The notes: generated from the sequence alone by a model not told the origin. 64,000 bases of DNA from Desulfitobacterium chlororespirans DSM 11544 (GCF_900143285.1 NZ_FRDN01000011.1:124001-188000), one strand, 5' to 3'. Shown: positions 51,031 through 61,062, counted from the stretch's first letter. Program-made: numbers and translations.

Positions 51031-52434
51031 ATGAAGATTAAGTGGCTTATCTTAGGTCTTTATCTGCTGGTCAGCTCCTTTTCCATACTGCTTTTCTGGC
51101 TGGGTGCTCAAGTACATACAGGGATTCGTTGGGATATCGATCCTTCTTCTACAGCTTTGGCGATCCTTCTCCCCGGGGGAATTGTCTACTTCTTTGCTTT
51201 TCAATTTGAAAAGCGCATCCGTAGAATGAATGATGCCATTGCCGGGATTCTTGAAGAGGAGTTTCAGCCAGACTCTCTTCCTGAGGATGCTGATGAATTA
51301 GGAACTCTCTCCAAGGCAATTGCCAATTTGGGGCAGCAGATCAATCTCAGCATGCTGAATAACCGACAAGAAGCCCAGAAGATCCAGGCTATTCTTGCCG
51401 GTATGCAGGAAGGGGTTATTTCCCTGGACCATGTGGGACGTATTGTCTTGCTCAACCGAGCGGCAGAAAGGCTTTTTGGCAGAGAGCAGGAGGCTGTCCG
51501 GGATAAGCACTTCAGTGAATTATGCGGGTTTGAGGAATTAGGAGACCTGGTGACGCAAGCTTTGGAAAAGGGCAGCTCCGGCCAAATCGAGCTGGCTACG
51601 AATTCGAAACTCATGATCCGGGCACAGGTCAGTCCGATAAGCGGAGAGAGGGCCCGCTCTCAGGGGGCAGTGATCGTCTGCTATGACATTACGGAAATTC
51701 GCCGTTTGGAGCTGCTCCGGACGGAGTTTGTCGGGAATGTATCCCATGAGCTGAGAACCCCTTTAACCTCGATCAAGGGATTTGTAGAGACTTTGCTGGA
51801 TGGGGCGTCGGAAGTTCCTCACTTGCGGGAGCGTTTTTTAAATATCATCCATAAGGAGACCCTGCGTTTGCAGCGCCTGGTGGATGAGCTGCTGACTCTT
51901 TCCCGGATCGAAAACCAACGGCAGGATGCGGGTCAGGGTATGAGCAAAGTTCAGGAAGCCTATGAGAAGATCCGCCCCGTGATTGAGCCTTATGCGGAGG
52001 CTAAAAAGATCGAATTAGAGATTAAAATACCGGAGGACCTGCCGGAAGTTGCCATGGGCATAGATTTATTGAGCCAGGTACTTCTCAATCTTATGGAAAA
52101 TGCTGTAAAATATACTGTGAAGGGTAAAGTGTGGCTCCATGCTTTTCATGACGACGGGAAGATTTTTTTAGAGTTCGGCGATACAGGGTGTGGGATTCCT
52201 AAAGAGGACCTGCCCCGCATCTTTGAACGTTTTTACCGGGTGGACAAAGCCCGCTCCCGGGAACAAGGGGGAACGGGGCTGGGTTTAAGCATTGTCAAGC
52301 ATATCGTTGAAGGAGTCAAAGGGAAAATTACTGTGGCCTCTGAACCGGGTTCGGGCTCAGTATTTATCTGTGAATTACCAACCGGAAATGGAGTGGAGAA
52401 GAATGAAGAGGAGCCCAAGGAGGGGAATTTATAA
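51031..52434 (+). CDS. Membrane sensor histidine kinase, PhoR/WalK-like
   Basis: A 467-residue kinase: two N-terminal membrane segments (about 4-26 and 40-58) with a very short outer loop, a HAMP-like stretch, a PAS domain (ILAGMQEGVISLDHVGRIVLLNRAAERLFG), the phosphoacceptor H-box NVSHELRTPLTSIKGFVETLL (near 233-253), and an ATPase domain with N-box LLNLMENAVKYT, GDTGCGIPKEDLPRIFERFYR and GTGLGLSIVKHIVEG. The small outer loop suggests sensing within the membrane or cytoplasm. It is co-transcribed with the regulator and overlaps the next gene by 32 bases. Confidence 0.92.
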   Translation: MKIKWLILGLYLLVSSFSILLFWLGAQVHTGIRWDIDPSSTALAILLPGGIVYFFAFQFEKRIRRMNDAIAGILEEEFQPDSLPEDADELGTLSKAIANLGQQINLSMLNNRQEAQKIQAILAGMQEGVISLDHVGRIVLLNRAAERLFGREQEAVRDKHFSELCGFEELGDLVTQALEKGSSGQIELATNSKLMIRAQVSPISGERARSQGAVIVCYDITEIRRLELLRTEFVGNVSHELRTPLTSIKGFVETLLDGASEVPHLRERFLNIIHKETLRLQRLVDELLTLSRIENQRQDAGQGMSKVQEAYEKIRPVIEPYAEAKKIELEIKIPEDLPEVAMGIDLLSQVLLNLMENAVKYTVKGKVWLHAFHDDGKIFLEFGDTGCGIPKEDLPRIFERFYRVDKARSREQGGTGLGLSIVKHIVEGVKGKITVASEPGSGSVFICELPTGNGVEKNEEEPKEGNL

Positions 52435-53389
52435 AGTTGTTCGGGTGTTTGGTGTCAGCGTTTTTCTTCTTCTTCTCTTGAGTTCGCTGGGATGGGTTTA
52501 CCGTTCCAGCTTCCTGACAGGATCCCTTAAGGTTGAGATCGCAAGGCAAGGGAGTATTGACCATCTCCAGACCGTCGCGGCGGTTTTTGCCAATGAGGAA
52601 ACCTTGCTCAAAGCACCTGGGGCAGGAACACCGGAATTTCTGGTTCAGGAAGGAGAAAGAGTACGCAAGGGGGACCTGATCGCCAGGATTCATTCCGGAG
52701 GGGTGGCGCTGGGACAGGAGAATGCTGCTTCCGCCCATGACCTCTATACCTCCAGCGGCGGTATCGTCTTCTCCGCCATCGATGGATTGGAAACTTATTT
52801 AACCCCTGAAAATCTCCTGGCTATGGATGTGGGTAAAATTCTTCAACCAACCCAGGGGCTATCCGCAACTCAGGAAGCTCAGGAGTCACCCCCCTCTCAG
52901 AGCAGCGAGAGTGTGGCGGCGGGAAAAGTTATCGGTAAGATAGTCAACAATCTCAAACCTACGGTGGCCGTGCTCAAAGTTGAGACTAAGGGGTATGAGG
53001 TAGGGAAAAGCGTTAAGCTGATCATTAATGATCAGAATTACAGTGCCAAGATTCTGCGCCTTCTGGATGATCCCCATGGTCTGGTCGTTCAATTTAACCA
53101 ATATATCAATGGGACAAGCCAAAAGAGACTCCAGGATATTTCACTTGTGCAGAGACCTTCGGTCAGCGGGGTGCTTGTTCCTAAGAGCAGCTTGTGGAAT
53201 AAAGGTGAGGAGCTGGGGGTCTATGTGGTTAAGGAAGGGGCCATTCAGTACCGCAAGGTCAAGATTTTGGATCAAAATGACCAGTTCATTTGTGTTGAGA
53301 ACCTGCCCCATGGAATTCCCGTCATCACTAATCCCCGCATGGGCATCGATGGGCTGATCATGAATATAAAAAATGTCTCTCAATCTTAA
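52403..53389 (+). CDS. HlyD-like membrane-anchored protein
   Basis: A 328-residue protein with an N-terminal membrane helix (VVRVFGVSVFLLLLLSSLGWVY, near 12-33) and an outer part. VRKGDLIARIHSGG resembles the biotinyl-lipoyl-like half of HlyD adaptors, and the end is a beta-rich adaptor-like domain (VPKSSLWNKGEELGVYVVKEGAIQYRKVKIL). No ABC exporter is beside it. The start ATG 52403 lies inside the kinase gene, so the three genes form one operon. Probably an accessory or output of the two-component system; role in cell-envelope biology is inferred from the cluster. Confidence 0.7.
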   Translation: MKRSPRRGIYKVVRVFGVSVFLLLLLSSLGWVYRSSFLTGSLKVEIARQGSIDHLQTVAAVFANEETLLKAPGAGTPEFLVQEGERVRKGDLIARIHSGGVALGQENAASAHDLYTSSGGIVFSAIDGLETYLTPENLLAMDVGKILQPTQGLSATQEAQESPPSQSSESVAAGKVIGKIVNNLKPTVAVLKVETKGYEVGKSVKLIINDQNYSAKILRLLDDPHGLVVQFNQYINGTSQKRLQDISLVQRPSVSGVLVPKSSLWNKGEELGVYVVKEGAIQYRKVKILDQNDQFICVENLPHGIPVITNPRMGIDGLIMNIKNVSQS

Positions 53390-53458
53390 CCTGTTCTATG
53401 AAACAGGCAGGAAACGGGCCTTCTTTGTAGAATTGAAACAAGATGGACGGTGTAATAA

Positions 53459-54160
53459 ATGGATATATATGGAAATTTATCTGCTGTGCAGCAGAGGATT
53501 GAGCAGGCTGCAGTGAAAAGCGGCCGGGATCCATCCGCGATCAAGCTGCTGGCAGTAAGTAAAACCATGAGTGCCGGGACGGTGCAAAGGGCATACGAAG
53601 CAGGACAGCGGTCTTTCGCCGAAAACAGGGTTCAAGAATGGCAGGACAAGGCAATACAGCTTCCGGAGGATTGCGAGTGGCATCTCATTGGCCGTTTGCA
53701 AACCAATAAAGTGAAGTATCTGGATGAGAGGATCACCCTTATCCACTCTCTGGACAGGCTTAGCCTGTTAGAGACCTTAGAAAGCCAAGGAGCTCAGCGA
53801 AATATTATCTGGCCTACCCTCGTCCAGGTTAATATTGCCCGGGACTCACAAAAGGCAGGATTATTGGCCGAAGAAGTGGAGGATTTCCTGACGGAGGCAG
53901 CGGGTTGTCAGCATATCCGGGTCTATGGATTGATGACCATCGGTGCCTTGGGTGCTTCCCCTGAGGATACTCAAGGTTTTTTCCGACAGCTTCGCCTGCT
54001 CAAGGAGCAGCTTCAGCAGAAAAATGTGCCTCATGTGAACCTTAAAGAACTATCCATGGGGATGAGTCAGGATTTTGAGTGGGCAATTCAGGAAGGGTCC
54101 ACCATCATCCGGGTGGGAAGACAAATCTTTGGCGAACGAATAGATTTAAATCATGAGTAA
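53459..54160 (+). CDS. ylmE: YggS-family PLP-binding protein (YlmE)
   Basis: A 233-residue PLP protein of the YggS/PROSC family, which controls vitamin B6 and amino-acid homeostasis and has no known catalysis. The PLP lysine is in KLLAVSKTMSAGTV (near residue 36). Other motifs are ENRVQEWQDK, WHLIGRLQTNKVKY (near 78-91) and LSMGMSQDFEWAIQEGSTIIRVGRQIFG (near 200-227). Ribosome site is weak. It is the usual gene before sepF. Confidence 0.92.
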   Translation: MDIYGNLSAVQQRIEQAAVKSGRDPSAIKLLAVSKTMSAGTVQRAYEAGQRSFAENRVQEWQDKAIQLPEDCEWHLIGRLQTNKVKYLDERITLIHSLDRLSLLETLESQGAQRNIIWPTLVQVNIARDSQKAGLLAEEVEDFLTEAAGCQHIRVYGLMTIGALGASPEDTQGFFRQLRLLKEQLQQKNVPHVNLKELSMGMSQDFEWAIQEGSTIIRVGRQIFGERIDLNHE

Positions 54161-54181
54161 TGTTGAAGGAGGTCAATGACA

Positions 54182-54631
54182 ATGGCTAAATTATTTGACA
54201 AAGTGATTGGTATTATGGGTTTTGCAGACGATGATTATGAGGAAGATTATTTCGAAGAAGAAGAGGAGAAAGAAGAAGTCCGGGAAGAGACCAGGGGGAC
54301 CGGCAATCGCAAAGGGGCTCAAGTGGTCAGTATTCACACCCAAAAGCAAATCAAAGTCGTAGTGATAGAGCCCCAGGCTTTTGAAGACTCGCAAAACATC
54401 GCCGATCAATTAAGAAACCGCCGTCCTGTAATTGTTAATCTGGAAAATGCTGAACGCAATTTGGCGAAGCGGATTGTGGATTTTGTCAGCGGCGCTACCT
54501 ATGCTTTAGGCGGAAATATGCAAAAAGTCGGCAACGGCATTTTCCTCTTTGTGCCTAATAATGTGGATATATCCGGAGAAATGAAGGATGACTTTAAAGA
54601 GAAAGGCTTCTTTTGGTCTCTCACTAAATAA
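54182..54631 (+). CDS. sepF: Cell-division protein SepF
   Basis: A 149-residue protein that tethers FtsZ to the membrane. The N-terminal amphipathic helix MAKLFDKVIGIMG is the membrane anchor, followed by a very acidic linker (DDDYEEDYFEEEEEKEEV), then the FtsZ-binding core (KVVVIEPQAFEDSQNIADQLRNRRPVIVNLENAERNLAKRIVDFVSGATYALGG). AAGGAGG is nine bases before ATG 54182; ATG 54176 is too close. With no ftsA in the window, SepF may be the main FtsZ anchor. Confidence 0.95.
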   Translation: MAKLFDKVIGIMGFADDDYEEDYFEEEEEKEEVREETRGTGNRKGAQVVSIHTQKQIKVVVIEPQAFEDSQNIADQLRNRRPVIVNLENAERNLAKRIVDFVSGATYALGGNMQKVGNGIFLFVPNNVDISGEMKDDFKEKGFFWSLTK

Positions 54632-54634
54632 GGA

Positions 54635-54922
54635 GTGATTATTATAATTTTTGTTTATCAAGTGGCTGATAAGGTGCTCCTGATTCTGATGTACGCCATC
54701 ATTTTGCGTGCTTTGTTATCATGGATTCCCAATCTGCCTTATAATGCTTTTGTGCGTATCTTACATGATATTACGGATCCCTTGATAAGGCCTTTTGAGC
54801 GTCTTCAATTTGGAGGGCCTGGTTTCGCCATTGGTTTGGCGCCGCTTATTGCCTATTTCGTGCTGATGCTGGTTCGCTCCATCTTACTTCCTGGGATACT
54901 CAGCATTTTGCTTCGTCTCTAA
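54635..54922 (+). CDS. ylmG: YggT-family membrane protein (YlmG)
   Basis: A 95-residue membrane protein with two hydrophobic segments and the YggT motif LRALLSWIPNLPYNAFVRILHDITDPLIRPFERL. The family is linked to division and envelope organisation. The start is uncertain: GTG 54635 is part of the AAGGAGTGAT ribosome site itself, and no ATG, GTG or TTG lies at normal distance downstream. An ATT or ATA codon at 54638-54647, or leaderless use of the GTG, is possible. Confidence 0.85.
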   Translation: MIIIIFVYQVADKVLLILMYAIILRALLSWIPNLPYNAFVRILHDITDPLIRPFERLQFGGPGFAIGLAPLIAYFVLMLVRSILLPGILSILLRL

Positions 54923-54933
54923 GGGTGGAAGGG

Positions 54934-55731
54934 ATGGAATATCATATTGACCGCAGTGCCTTGAAATTTTGGACAGAGAAAGAGATGCGGCTGGAAGGAG
55001 CTCATTTGCTGGATTTATGCAATGAGGCCTTGCGAAAAAGAAAGCCGGTATGGACTCCTTTTCTGGGACAGGCGTTAGCTAATTGGTTGGAAGGCATCCT
55101 ACAGCGGGAAGGTCTTGCTTTTCGGTTGGAGGGTGGGTTTTCCGATGCGGAAAGGGTGCGCTTTCTGGTGGTCGCAGATCCGGATGTTCTGGATAATGTC
55201 CCCAGCGAGATCCGGGCTTTGCAGGCAACCCCCACTGATCCTCGGGGCAAGCTCGACCATCGTCAGGTTTTAGGCTCCCTGATGGGTTTGGGGTTGAAGC
55301 GGGAAGTGATTGGGGATATACGTTTGACTGAACAGTGTTGCTTTGTGGCTGTTGCCCAGGAAATTGCCGATTTTCTTCTTAGTCAATGGGATAAGGCGGG
55401 AAGAGAACGGATCCGTGTGGAGGCCGTGGAGCAAGATGTGGAGATTCCCCTGGAACAGGGGAAAGAGCGGCGCATTACCGCAGCATCTTCCCGCATTGAT
55501 GCGGTGGCTTCCAGCGGTTTTAATGTTTCCCGGACTATGTTCCAGGAGCTTATTCAGCAGGGGAAAGTTAAACGCAATGACCGGATGGTAGCCAAAGCGG
55601 ATCTGGAAGTGAAACCTGGGGATATATTATCTTGTCGCGGTTATGGCCGTATGCGTTTGCTTGAGTTTCAAGAGACCCGCAAGGGGAGAATTGCATGGAA
55701 CGTCATACTATATACACCTCATAAGCATTAA
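54934..55731 (+). CDS. ylmH: S4-domain RNA-binding protein YlmH
   Basis: A 265-residue protein: an N-terminal YlmH-specific region and a C-terminal S4 RNA-binding domain (RIDAVASSGFNVSRTMFQELIQQGKVKRNDRMVAKADLEVKPGDILSCRGYGRM, near 190-245). YlmH-type proteins act on stalled ribosomes in Bacillus. ATG 54934 is preferred, with AAGGGTGG five bases upstream; GTG 54925 is an alternative. It lies between ylmG and divIVA as usual. Confidence 0.92.
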   Translation: MEYHIDRSALKFWTEKEMRLEGAHLLDLCNEALRKRKPVWTPFLGQALANWLEGILQREGLAFRLEGGFSDAERVRFLVVADPDVLDNVPSEIRALQATPTDPRGKLDHRQVLGSLMGLGLKREVIGDIRLTEQCCFVAVAQEIADFLLSQWDKAGRERIRVEAVEQDVEIPLEQGKERRITAASSRIDAVASSGFNVSRTMFQELIQQGKVKRNDRMVAKADLEVKPGDILSCRGYGRMRLLEFQETRKGRIAWNVILYTPHKH

Positions 55732-55744
55732 GAGGAGGATGATT

Positions 55745-56203
55745 ATGGCATTAACTCCCATCGATATTCAAAATAAAGAGTTTCGCAAAGGGGTTCGGGG
55801 TTATAATACTGAAGAAGTAAATAAGTTCTTGGAAAGCGTCAGCAAAGAATATGAGGGGGTCTATGCTGAGATTTTTGAACTGAGAGACAAAGTCCAGCGT
55901 CTTGAAGCGGAGTTAAAGCAGTATAAGCAGTTGGAGTCCACTTTGCAGCAGACCATGGTCCTGGCTCAGCAGACCGCGGACGATGTGAAGCAAGCGGCAC
56001 GGCATGAAGCTGAGCTGGTCTTAAAGGAAGCTGAACAAGAGAAGACAAAGCGGATGAGTGAGGCGCAGAAGAAACTGAATCAAGTAAACGATGAAATTGA
56101 AGACCTGCAAAAACGCCGGGAAATGATTCGGACCCAATTGAAGTCTTTCTTGCTTGCTCAGCTTGATTTAGCGGAAGCTTTTGACAAAGATCGTGTTTCT
56201 TGA
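55745..56203 (+). CDS. divIVA: Septum-site and polarity protein DivIVA
   Basis: A 152-residue coiled-coil protein that marks curved membranes at septa and poles. The N-terminal membrane-binding domain is LTPIDIQNKEFRKGVRGYNTEEVNKFLESVSKEYE, followed by two coiled-coil blocks (EIFELRDKVQRLEAELKQYKQLESTLQQTM and EAEQEKTKRMSEAQKKLNQVNDEIEDLQKRRE). ATG 55745 follows AGAGGAGG. Last gene of the ylm block. Confidence 0.93.
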   Translation: MALTPIDIQNKEFRKGVRGYNTEEVNKFLESVSKEYEGVYAEIFELRDKVQRLEAELKQYKQLESTLQQTMVLAQQTADDVKQAARHEAELVLKEAEQEKTKRMSEAQKKLNQVNDEIEDLQKRREMIRTQLKSFLLAQLDLAEAFDKDRVS

Positions 56204-56275
56204 ATGCTTGCGAAACAATGAGTGATTGTGCTAGAATTAAATCTAGACATTTTTTGAAGGGGAAGAAGATTTCGC

Positions 56276-56743
56276 ATGAAGAGTATTTTGTATTCGGAGC
56301 TTGGCTCCGACTTTCTTGTGCAGGGCTTGGGACTACACAAAGAGGAGCAGGGTTCTATCACAGGGAAGTTAGGACGCCACGAAATAGAGATTACCTCTTC
56401 GCCAAACTCTTTGAGGAATCAAGAGGAAGTGCAGGTCATCTATATTGGTAAAGCGGAACCTGGTCCTTATCGGGACGGAGACATCCTGATGGCTGGAAGC
56501 GATGATTTGTTGGACCGCGCCTTCCGTGCTCTTGATGATATGGAACAACGGGGTGTGGTCGTTGGTTTATCCTCTGAGGCGGACCCTCATCAACTGAGCT
56601 TGAACAGAGATGAACTCAATCAAACAACCCTGGCCTGGAAAGAGAAGAAGGTTCCTTTTCTTTGCTTATTTATGAGAGAGCCGGTTGGTTTAGAAGGTCA
56701 GGCCAAGCTCGTGACCATTATTCGTAAGGTGTTAAATGATTAA
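56276..56743 (+). CDS. Unknown protein between divIVA and ileS
   Basis: A 155-residue soluble protein I do not recognise. It has a beta-rich middle (KLGRHEIEITSS, EEVQVIYIGKAEPGPYRDGDILMAGSDDLLDRAFRALDDMEQRGVVVGL) and no membrane segment, cysteine cluster or nucleotide motif. GGGGAAG precedes ATG 56276 and codon use is normal. Conservation of this position in related genomes would point to a link with division or translation. Confidence 0.6.
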   Translation: MKSILYSELGSDFLVQGLGLHKEEQGSITGKLGRHEIEITSSPNSLRNQEEVQVIYIGKAEPGPYRDGDILMAGSDDLLDRAFRALDDMEQRGVVVGLSSEADPHQLSLNRDELNQTTLAWKEKKVPFLCLFMREPVGLEGQAKLVTIIRKVLND

Positions 56744-56821
56744 GCACCAATCCTTTTTGGGCATTATATTCTATAAGTAATAAATTCTATAAGTAATAAG
56801 AAGACATTTTTATATGGAACA

Positions 56822-57042
56822 GCGTTGATAAGGACTGTCCTTGGTTGGAGCCTCTAAAGCGAGCAGGAAGTGGTGAAAGCCTGTGAGGAAAAACAAGGAG
56901 TATCCCCTTAGAGTGAAGTGCAGAAATAAAAGTAAGCCTTCCGCCCGGTCCCCGTTAAAGGACTTCCGAGTGGCCATGGAAATGGTAACAAGGGTGGTAC
57001 CGCGAGTGATATCCCGTCCCTTTTTTGGGTGCGGGATTTTTT
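56822..57042 (+). ncRNA. T-box leader of ileS
   Basis: The antiterminator T-box AAGGGTGGTACCGCG (56990-57004) is followed by an intrinsic terminator (ATCCCG / CGGGAT arms, then six T, ending 57042). Upstream, CTCTAA and TTAGAG pair at the base of stem I. A candidate isoleucine specifier ATC is at 56902-56904. Uncharged tRNA-Ile would bind and allow read-through into ileS. Confidence 0.9.
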
Positions 57043-57088
57043 ATATTCAGGAGATCTAGCTTTATCGAAACAAGGAGGAATTATAATT

Positions 57089-59857
57089 ATGGATTACCGG
57101 AATACCTTGAATTTACCGGAAACGGACTTCCCGATGCGGGGAAACCTGCCCCAGCGGGAGCCGGAAATTCTGCAGAAATGGGAAGAAGAAGATATCTATG
57201 CCACGGTGCAAAAGGCCCGGGCAGGGCGGCCGAAATTTGTTCTTCACGATGGCCCCCCTTATGCCAATGGTGATATTCACCTTGGCCATGCTTTGAATAA
57301 AGTGATCAAAGACATTATCGTCAAATACAAAACCATGGCAGGGTTCGATGCCCCCTATGTTCCCGGCTGGGATACTCATGGTCTGCCCATCGAGCAACAG
57401 GTCATCAAGAAATTAGGGGTCAATCGCCATGCTGTTTCGGTGGTGGAATTCCGCCGGATGTGCAAAGAGTACGCCAAAAAATATATCAGCATTCAGAAAG
57501 AGCAGTTTAAACGGTTAGGTGTGCGGGGAGATTGGAAGAATCCTTATTTAACCCTGGAAAAAGAGTATGAGGCCGCCCAAATCGGAGTCTTTGGTAAAAT
57601 GGCCCGCAAGAAATACATCTATAAGGGCTTGAAGCCGGTCTATTGGTGTCCTTCTTGTGAAACGGCTTTGGCGGAAGCGGAAATCGAGTATGCTGAGAAG
57701 ACCTCCCATGCCATCTATGTCAAGTTCCCCGTTAAGGAAGGGAAAGGGGTCCTTACTGATGAAAACACCTTTGTCATCATCTGGACCACTACCCCTTGGA
57801 CTTTGCCTGCCAACCTGGCCATTACCCTGCATGAAGAATTCAGCTATGTCCAGGTGCAAGTGGAGAAGGAGCATTGGCTTGTCGCTGAAGGGATGCTGGA
57901 GAGCCTGCGTTCCCTTTGGAATCTTGAGCTCCCCGTGGAAAAGCGTTTCGTAGGCAAAGAACTGGAAGGTGTTATCTGTAAGCATCCTTTCATCGATCGG
58001 GATTCTGTACTCATTCTGGGGGAACATGTCACCCTGGAAGCAGGAACAGGTTGCGTTCATACCGCCCCCGGACATGGGGAAGAAGACTTTAATGTCGGTA
58101 AAAAATATGGGCTGCCTGTGCTTTGCCCTGTGGATCATCAAGGGAAGTTCACCGCTGAAGGCGGGGCCTATGCGGGCATGAAGGTGGACAAAGCGAACCC
58201 GGTGATTATCGAAGATCTTAAGAATCTCCACGCCTTGGTTCATGAGGAGAAAATTAAGCATAGCTATGCCCATTGCTGGCGTTGCAATAACCCCATTATC
58301 TACCGGGCCACAGAACAATGGTTTGCTTCCATCGATGGGTTCCGCAAAGCGGCCCTGGAGGAAATCGACAAGGTGCAATGGATTCCTTCCTGGGGCAAGG
58401 ACCGTATCTATAACATGGTAGCCGATCGGGGAGACTGGTGCATTTCCCGGCAACGGACCTGGGGGGTTCCCATTCCCATTTTCTACTGTGAGGATTGCGG
58501 GAAAGAGATCATCAGCGATGAGACTATTGCCAAGGTTCAGGAAATCTTCCGTGAGGAAGGGTCCGACGCCTGGTTTGTTCGTCCCGCCGCCGAACTTTTG
58601 CCGGAGGGATTCACCTGTTCCTGCGGAGGTAAGTCTTTCCGCAAAGAGACGGATATCATGGATGTTTGGTTCGACTCCGGAACCAGCCATACCAGCGTCC
58701 TGATGGAACGGAAGGAGCTCGCCTGGCCCGCCGATCTGTATATGGAAGGATCGGACCAACACCGGGGCTGGTTTAACTCTTCTTTGTCCACATCGGTAGC
58801 CGCTTATGGAAAAGCTCCTTATAAGGCAGTTCTGACTCATGGTTTCCTGGTGGACGAAAAAGGACGCAAAATGTCCAAGTCTCTGGGCAATGGAGTTGAC
58901 CCTTTGCAGGTAACGAAGGAGATGGGGGCGGATATCTTAAGGCTCTGGGTGTGCGCCGCCGATTATAAGAATGATGTGGCGGTATCACCACGGATTATGA
59001 AGCAAATGTCCGAAGCCTATCGCAAGATCCGCAACACCTTAAGGTTCTTGCTGAGCAATCTTAATGATTTTGATCCGGCTAAGGACCGGGTGGATTATAA
59101 AGATTTGCCGGAGATTGACCGCTGGGCTCTGCTGCAGCTGGGCAAAGTGACCCAGCGGGTATTGCAGGGGTACGAGAAGTACGAATTCCACTGGGTTTAC
59201 CATTCGGTGCATAACTTCTGCGCTGTGGAGCTAAGCGCCATTTACCTGGATATCGTGAAAGACCGGCTTTATGTGGAAGGAAAGAATTCCACTCTGCGCC
59301 GTGCTTCTCAGACAGTGCTCTACGATGTCCTCAATGCCCTGGTGCGCTTGATGGCGCCGGTGCTGACCTATACGGCGGATGAGATTTGGCCTTATGTCCC
59401 AGGGGTACCTGCTGGTTCCCATGTCCAAACTGAGGAAATGCCCAAGGTTGATCCGCAATGGCTGGATGAAGCTCTGGAGCAAAAATGGGATACGCTGTTG
59501 GCGGTCCGCTCTGAGGTAACAAAGGCCTTGGAAAAAGCCCGTCAGGATAAATTGATCAACCATCCTTTGACAGCTCAGGTAGACCTGTATCCCAATACTG
59601 AACTGGAAGGATTCTTAAGAGATATTCCCAATCTGTCGGAAATCTTCATCGTCTCGGCAGTTCAGCTCCATAGTGCAGGAGAAGAGAAGCCTGAGGGTCT
59701 GAGCATGGCAGAAGACCTGGCGGGTTTCGGCATAGCCGTGAACTCGGCGGCAGGAGAAAAATGCGAGCGCTGCTGGATTTACGATACAGGAGTTGGGGAG
59801 AATCAAGAGCATCCTACCCTCTGCCCCCGCTGTGCTTCCGTTGTAAGCCATCTCTAA
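57089..59857 (+). CDS. ileS: Isoleucyl-tRNA synthetase
   Basis: A 922-residue class I synthetase that charges tRNA-Ile and edits valine. The HIGH motif is HLGHA (near 64-68) in [17 protein letters not shown]; the editing domain has [18 protein letters not shown] lies near 593; [14 protein letters not shown] is conserved. The C-terminus carries the zinc knuckle CERCW...CPRC, marking the bacterial type. ATG 57089 has AAGGAGGAA upstream. Controlled by the T-box leader. Confidence 0.97.
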   Translation: MDYRNTLNLPETDFPMRGNLPQREPEILQKWEEEDIYATVQKARAGRPKFVLHDGPPYANGDIHLGHALNKVIKDIIVKYKTMAGFDAPYVPGWDTHGLPIEQQVIKKLGVNRHAVSVVEFRRMCKEYAKKYISIQKEQFKRLGVRGDWKNPYLTLEKEYEAAQIGVFGKMARKKYIYKGLKPVYWCPSCETALAEAEIEYAEKTSHAIYVKFPVKEGKGVLTDENTFVIIWTTTPWTLPANLAITLHEEFSYVQVQVEKEHWLVAEGMLESLRSLWNLELPVEKRFVGKELEGVICKHPFIDRDSVLILGEHVTLEAGTGCVHTAPGHGEEDFNVGKKYGLPVLCPVDHQGKFTAEGGAYAGMKVDKANPVIIEDLKNLHALVHEEKIKHSYAHCWRCNNPIIYRATEQWFASIDGFRKAALEEIDKVQWIPSWGKDRIYNMVADRGDWCISRQRTWGVPIPIFYCEDCGKEIISDETIAKVQEIFREEGSDAWFVRPAAELLPEGFTCSCGGKSFRKETDIMDVWFDSGTSHTSVLMERKELAWPADLYMEGSDQHRGWFNSSLSTSVAAYGKAPYKAVLTHGFLVDEKGRKMSKSLGNGVDPLQVTKEMGADILRLWVCAADYKNDVAVSPRIMKQMSEAYRKIRNTLRFLLSNLNDFDPAKDRVDYKDLPEIDRWALLQLGKVTQRVLQGYEKYEFHWVYHSVHNFCAVELSAIYLDIVKDRLYVEGKNSTLRRASQTVLYDVLNALVRLMAPVLTYTADEIWPYVPGVPAGSHVQTEEMPKVDPQWLDEALEQKWDTLLAVRSEVTKALEKARQDKLINHPLTAQVDLYPNTELEGFLRDIPNLSEIFIVSAVQLHSAGEEKPEGLSMAEDLAGFGIAVNSAAGEKCERCWIYDTGVGENQEHPTLCPRCASVVSHL

Positions 59858-59888
59858 AAAACAGCATTTCTTTACTATTTCTATTTTT

Positions 59889-59920
59889 AAGACTTGGGCG
59901 GTACTATCCGCTCAAGTCTT
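59889..59920 (+). terminator. Hairpin after ileS
   Basis: AAGACTTG-GGCGG and CCGC-TCAAGTCTT form a strong stem. The T tract is weak (ATTTAATG), so this may act in both directions or only partly. The rest of the gap to 60127 holds a promoter but no gene. Confidence 0.6.
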
Positions 59921-59967
59921 ATTTAATGTATCTAAAACGATAACGTTTATTATTAAGGTCAAATCCA

Positions 59968-59996
59968 TGGACAATAGTTTGAATACTTAGTATTAT
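59968..59996 (+). promoter_or_regulatory. Promoter before the soluble MCP gene
   Basis: TGGACA (59968-59973), 17 bases, TATTAT (59991-59996). It leaves a leader of about 125 bases before ATG 60128. Confidence 0.5.
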
Positions 59997-60127
59997 ATTT
60001 AGTGATGAAAACCAGTGGATTTATTTGTCTAATTTTTAGGATCAGGTACTAAATTGCACTTGATTTTCTTCTGGGATTTTGAATTAAATGCTCAAATTAA
60101 AGACCTACAGAGGTGGGAGTGAAGAAA

Positions 60128-60985
60128 ATGAGGCTTACAGAGAGTCTGGCCAACCGGATCGTGGATTTGATTTATTCCGAAAGTGGGTTTCATGGCATTG
60201 TTTGTGACGCTACGGGGACCATTATCGCCGATTCGGCTAAACAGCGGGTTGGCGTTGCCCATGCGGGTGCACACCGCATCATGACGACCTCTATCCAAGA
60301 CATCAAAATCACTGCAGAAGATGAAATGAGTTCGCAGGGAAAACAACGGGAAGGCATGAACATCGCCATTGTCCTCGAAGGTGAAAAGCTGGGGACCTTT
60401 GGTGTGGCCGGCCCTTTGAATAGTGTTGCTCCTGTAGCGAAAGTCACCGCGGCGATGATTGCTTTTTTACTCCGGGATGAAGAACTGAAAGAGGTTCTCA
60501 AGGCTCATGTGGAGCGGATGGGAGAGGCTCTGGAACAAGCGGCTGGAGCTATCCAGGAAATGGCGGCTTCTTCGGAAGAGGTGGCGGGGGTGAGTCAGAC
60601 TGTGGCTACGGTAGCCCAGAATGCCAAAGAGCATGTTAAGGCCACGGAAGGTGTCACCGAATTCATTCGCCGGGTGTCGAAGCAGACCAATCTTTTAGGG
60701 CTTAATGCGGCCATTGAAGCGGCCCGTGCGGGAGAACAAGGAAAAGGATTCTCGGTAGTGGCGGGAGAAGTGCGCAAGCTGGCTGATGAAAGCAATCGTT
60801 CAGCCAATGAAATCAATGATTTGCTGAGCACCTTTCAGGATACTATGGAAGAGATCGCCAATGGGGTGTTTCAAAACAATGTCATAGCTCAAGAACAAGC
60901 TAAAGCCACTCAGGAGATTGCGCAGATGGTGGAGGAGCTGCAACAGGTCGGCACTGAATTAAACGAGCTGGCCCACAAGCTGTAA
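60128..60985 (+). CDS. Soluble methyl-accepting protein with sugar-diacid-type sensor domain
   Basis: A 285-residue cytoplasmic receptor with no membrane segment. Residues 1-115 ([50 protein letters not shown]) resemble the diacid-recognition domain of CdaR-type regulators. The rest is a shortened MCP signalling hairpin with [51 protein letters not shown] 60128 is eight bases after GGTGGGAG. The ligand is unknown; such short receptors often act in the cytoplasm. Confidence 0.8.
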   Translation: MRLTESLANRIVDLIYSESGFHGIVCDATGTIIADSAKQRVGVAHAGAHRIMTTSIQDIKITAEDEMSSQGKQREGMNIAIVLEGEKLGTFGVAGPLNSVAPVAKVTAAMIAFLLRDEELKEVLKAHVERMGEALEQAAGAIQEMAASSEEVAGVSQTVATVAQNAKEHVKATEGVTEFIRRVSKQTNLLGLNAAIEAARAGEQGKGFSVVAGEVRKLADESNRSANEINDLLSTFQDTMEEIANGVFQNNVIAQEQAKATQEIAQMVEELQQVGTELNELAHKL

Positions 60986-61062
60986 GAATTAATCATTCCC
61001 AACCGGCAGGTATGATGGGGGATTTGTACATTTTATTATTTATGTAGAATGGGATATTTGTG

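Noticed and set aside
57548-58840. 430-codon open frame on the minus strand
   Set aside because: It lies wholly opposite ileS, whose motifs are complete; there is no family resemblance or ribosome site.
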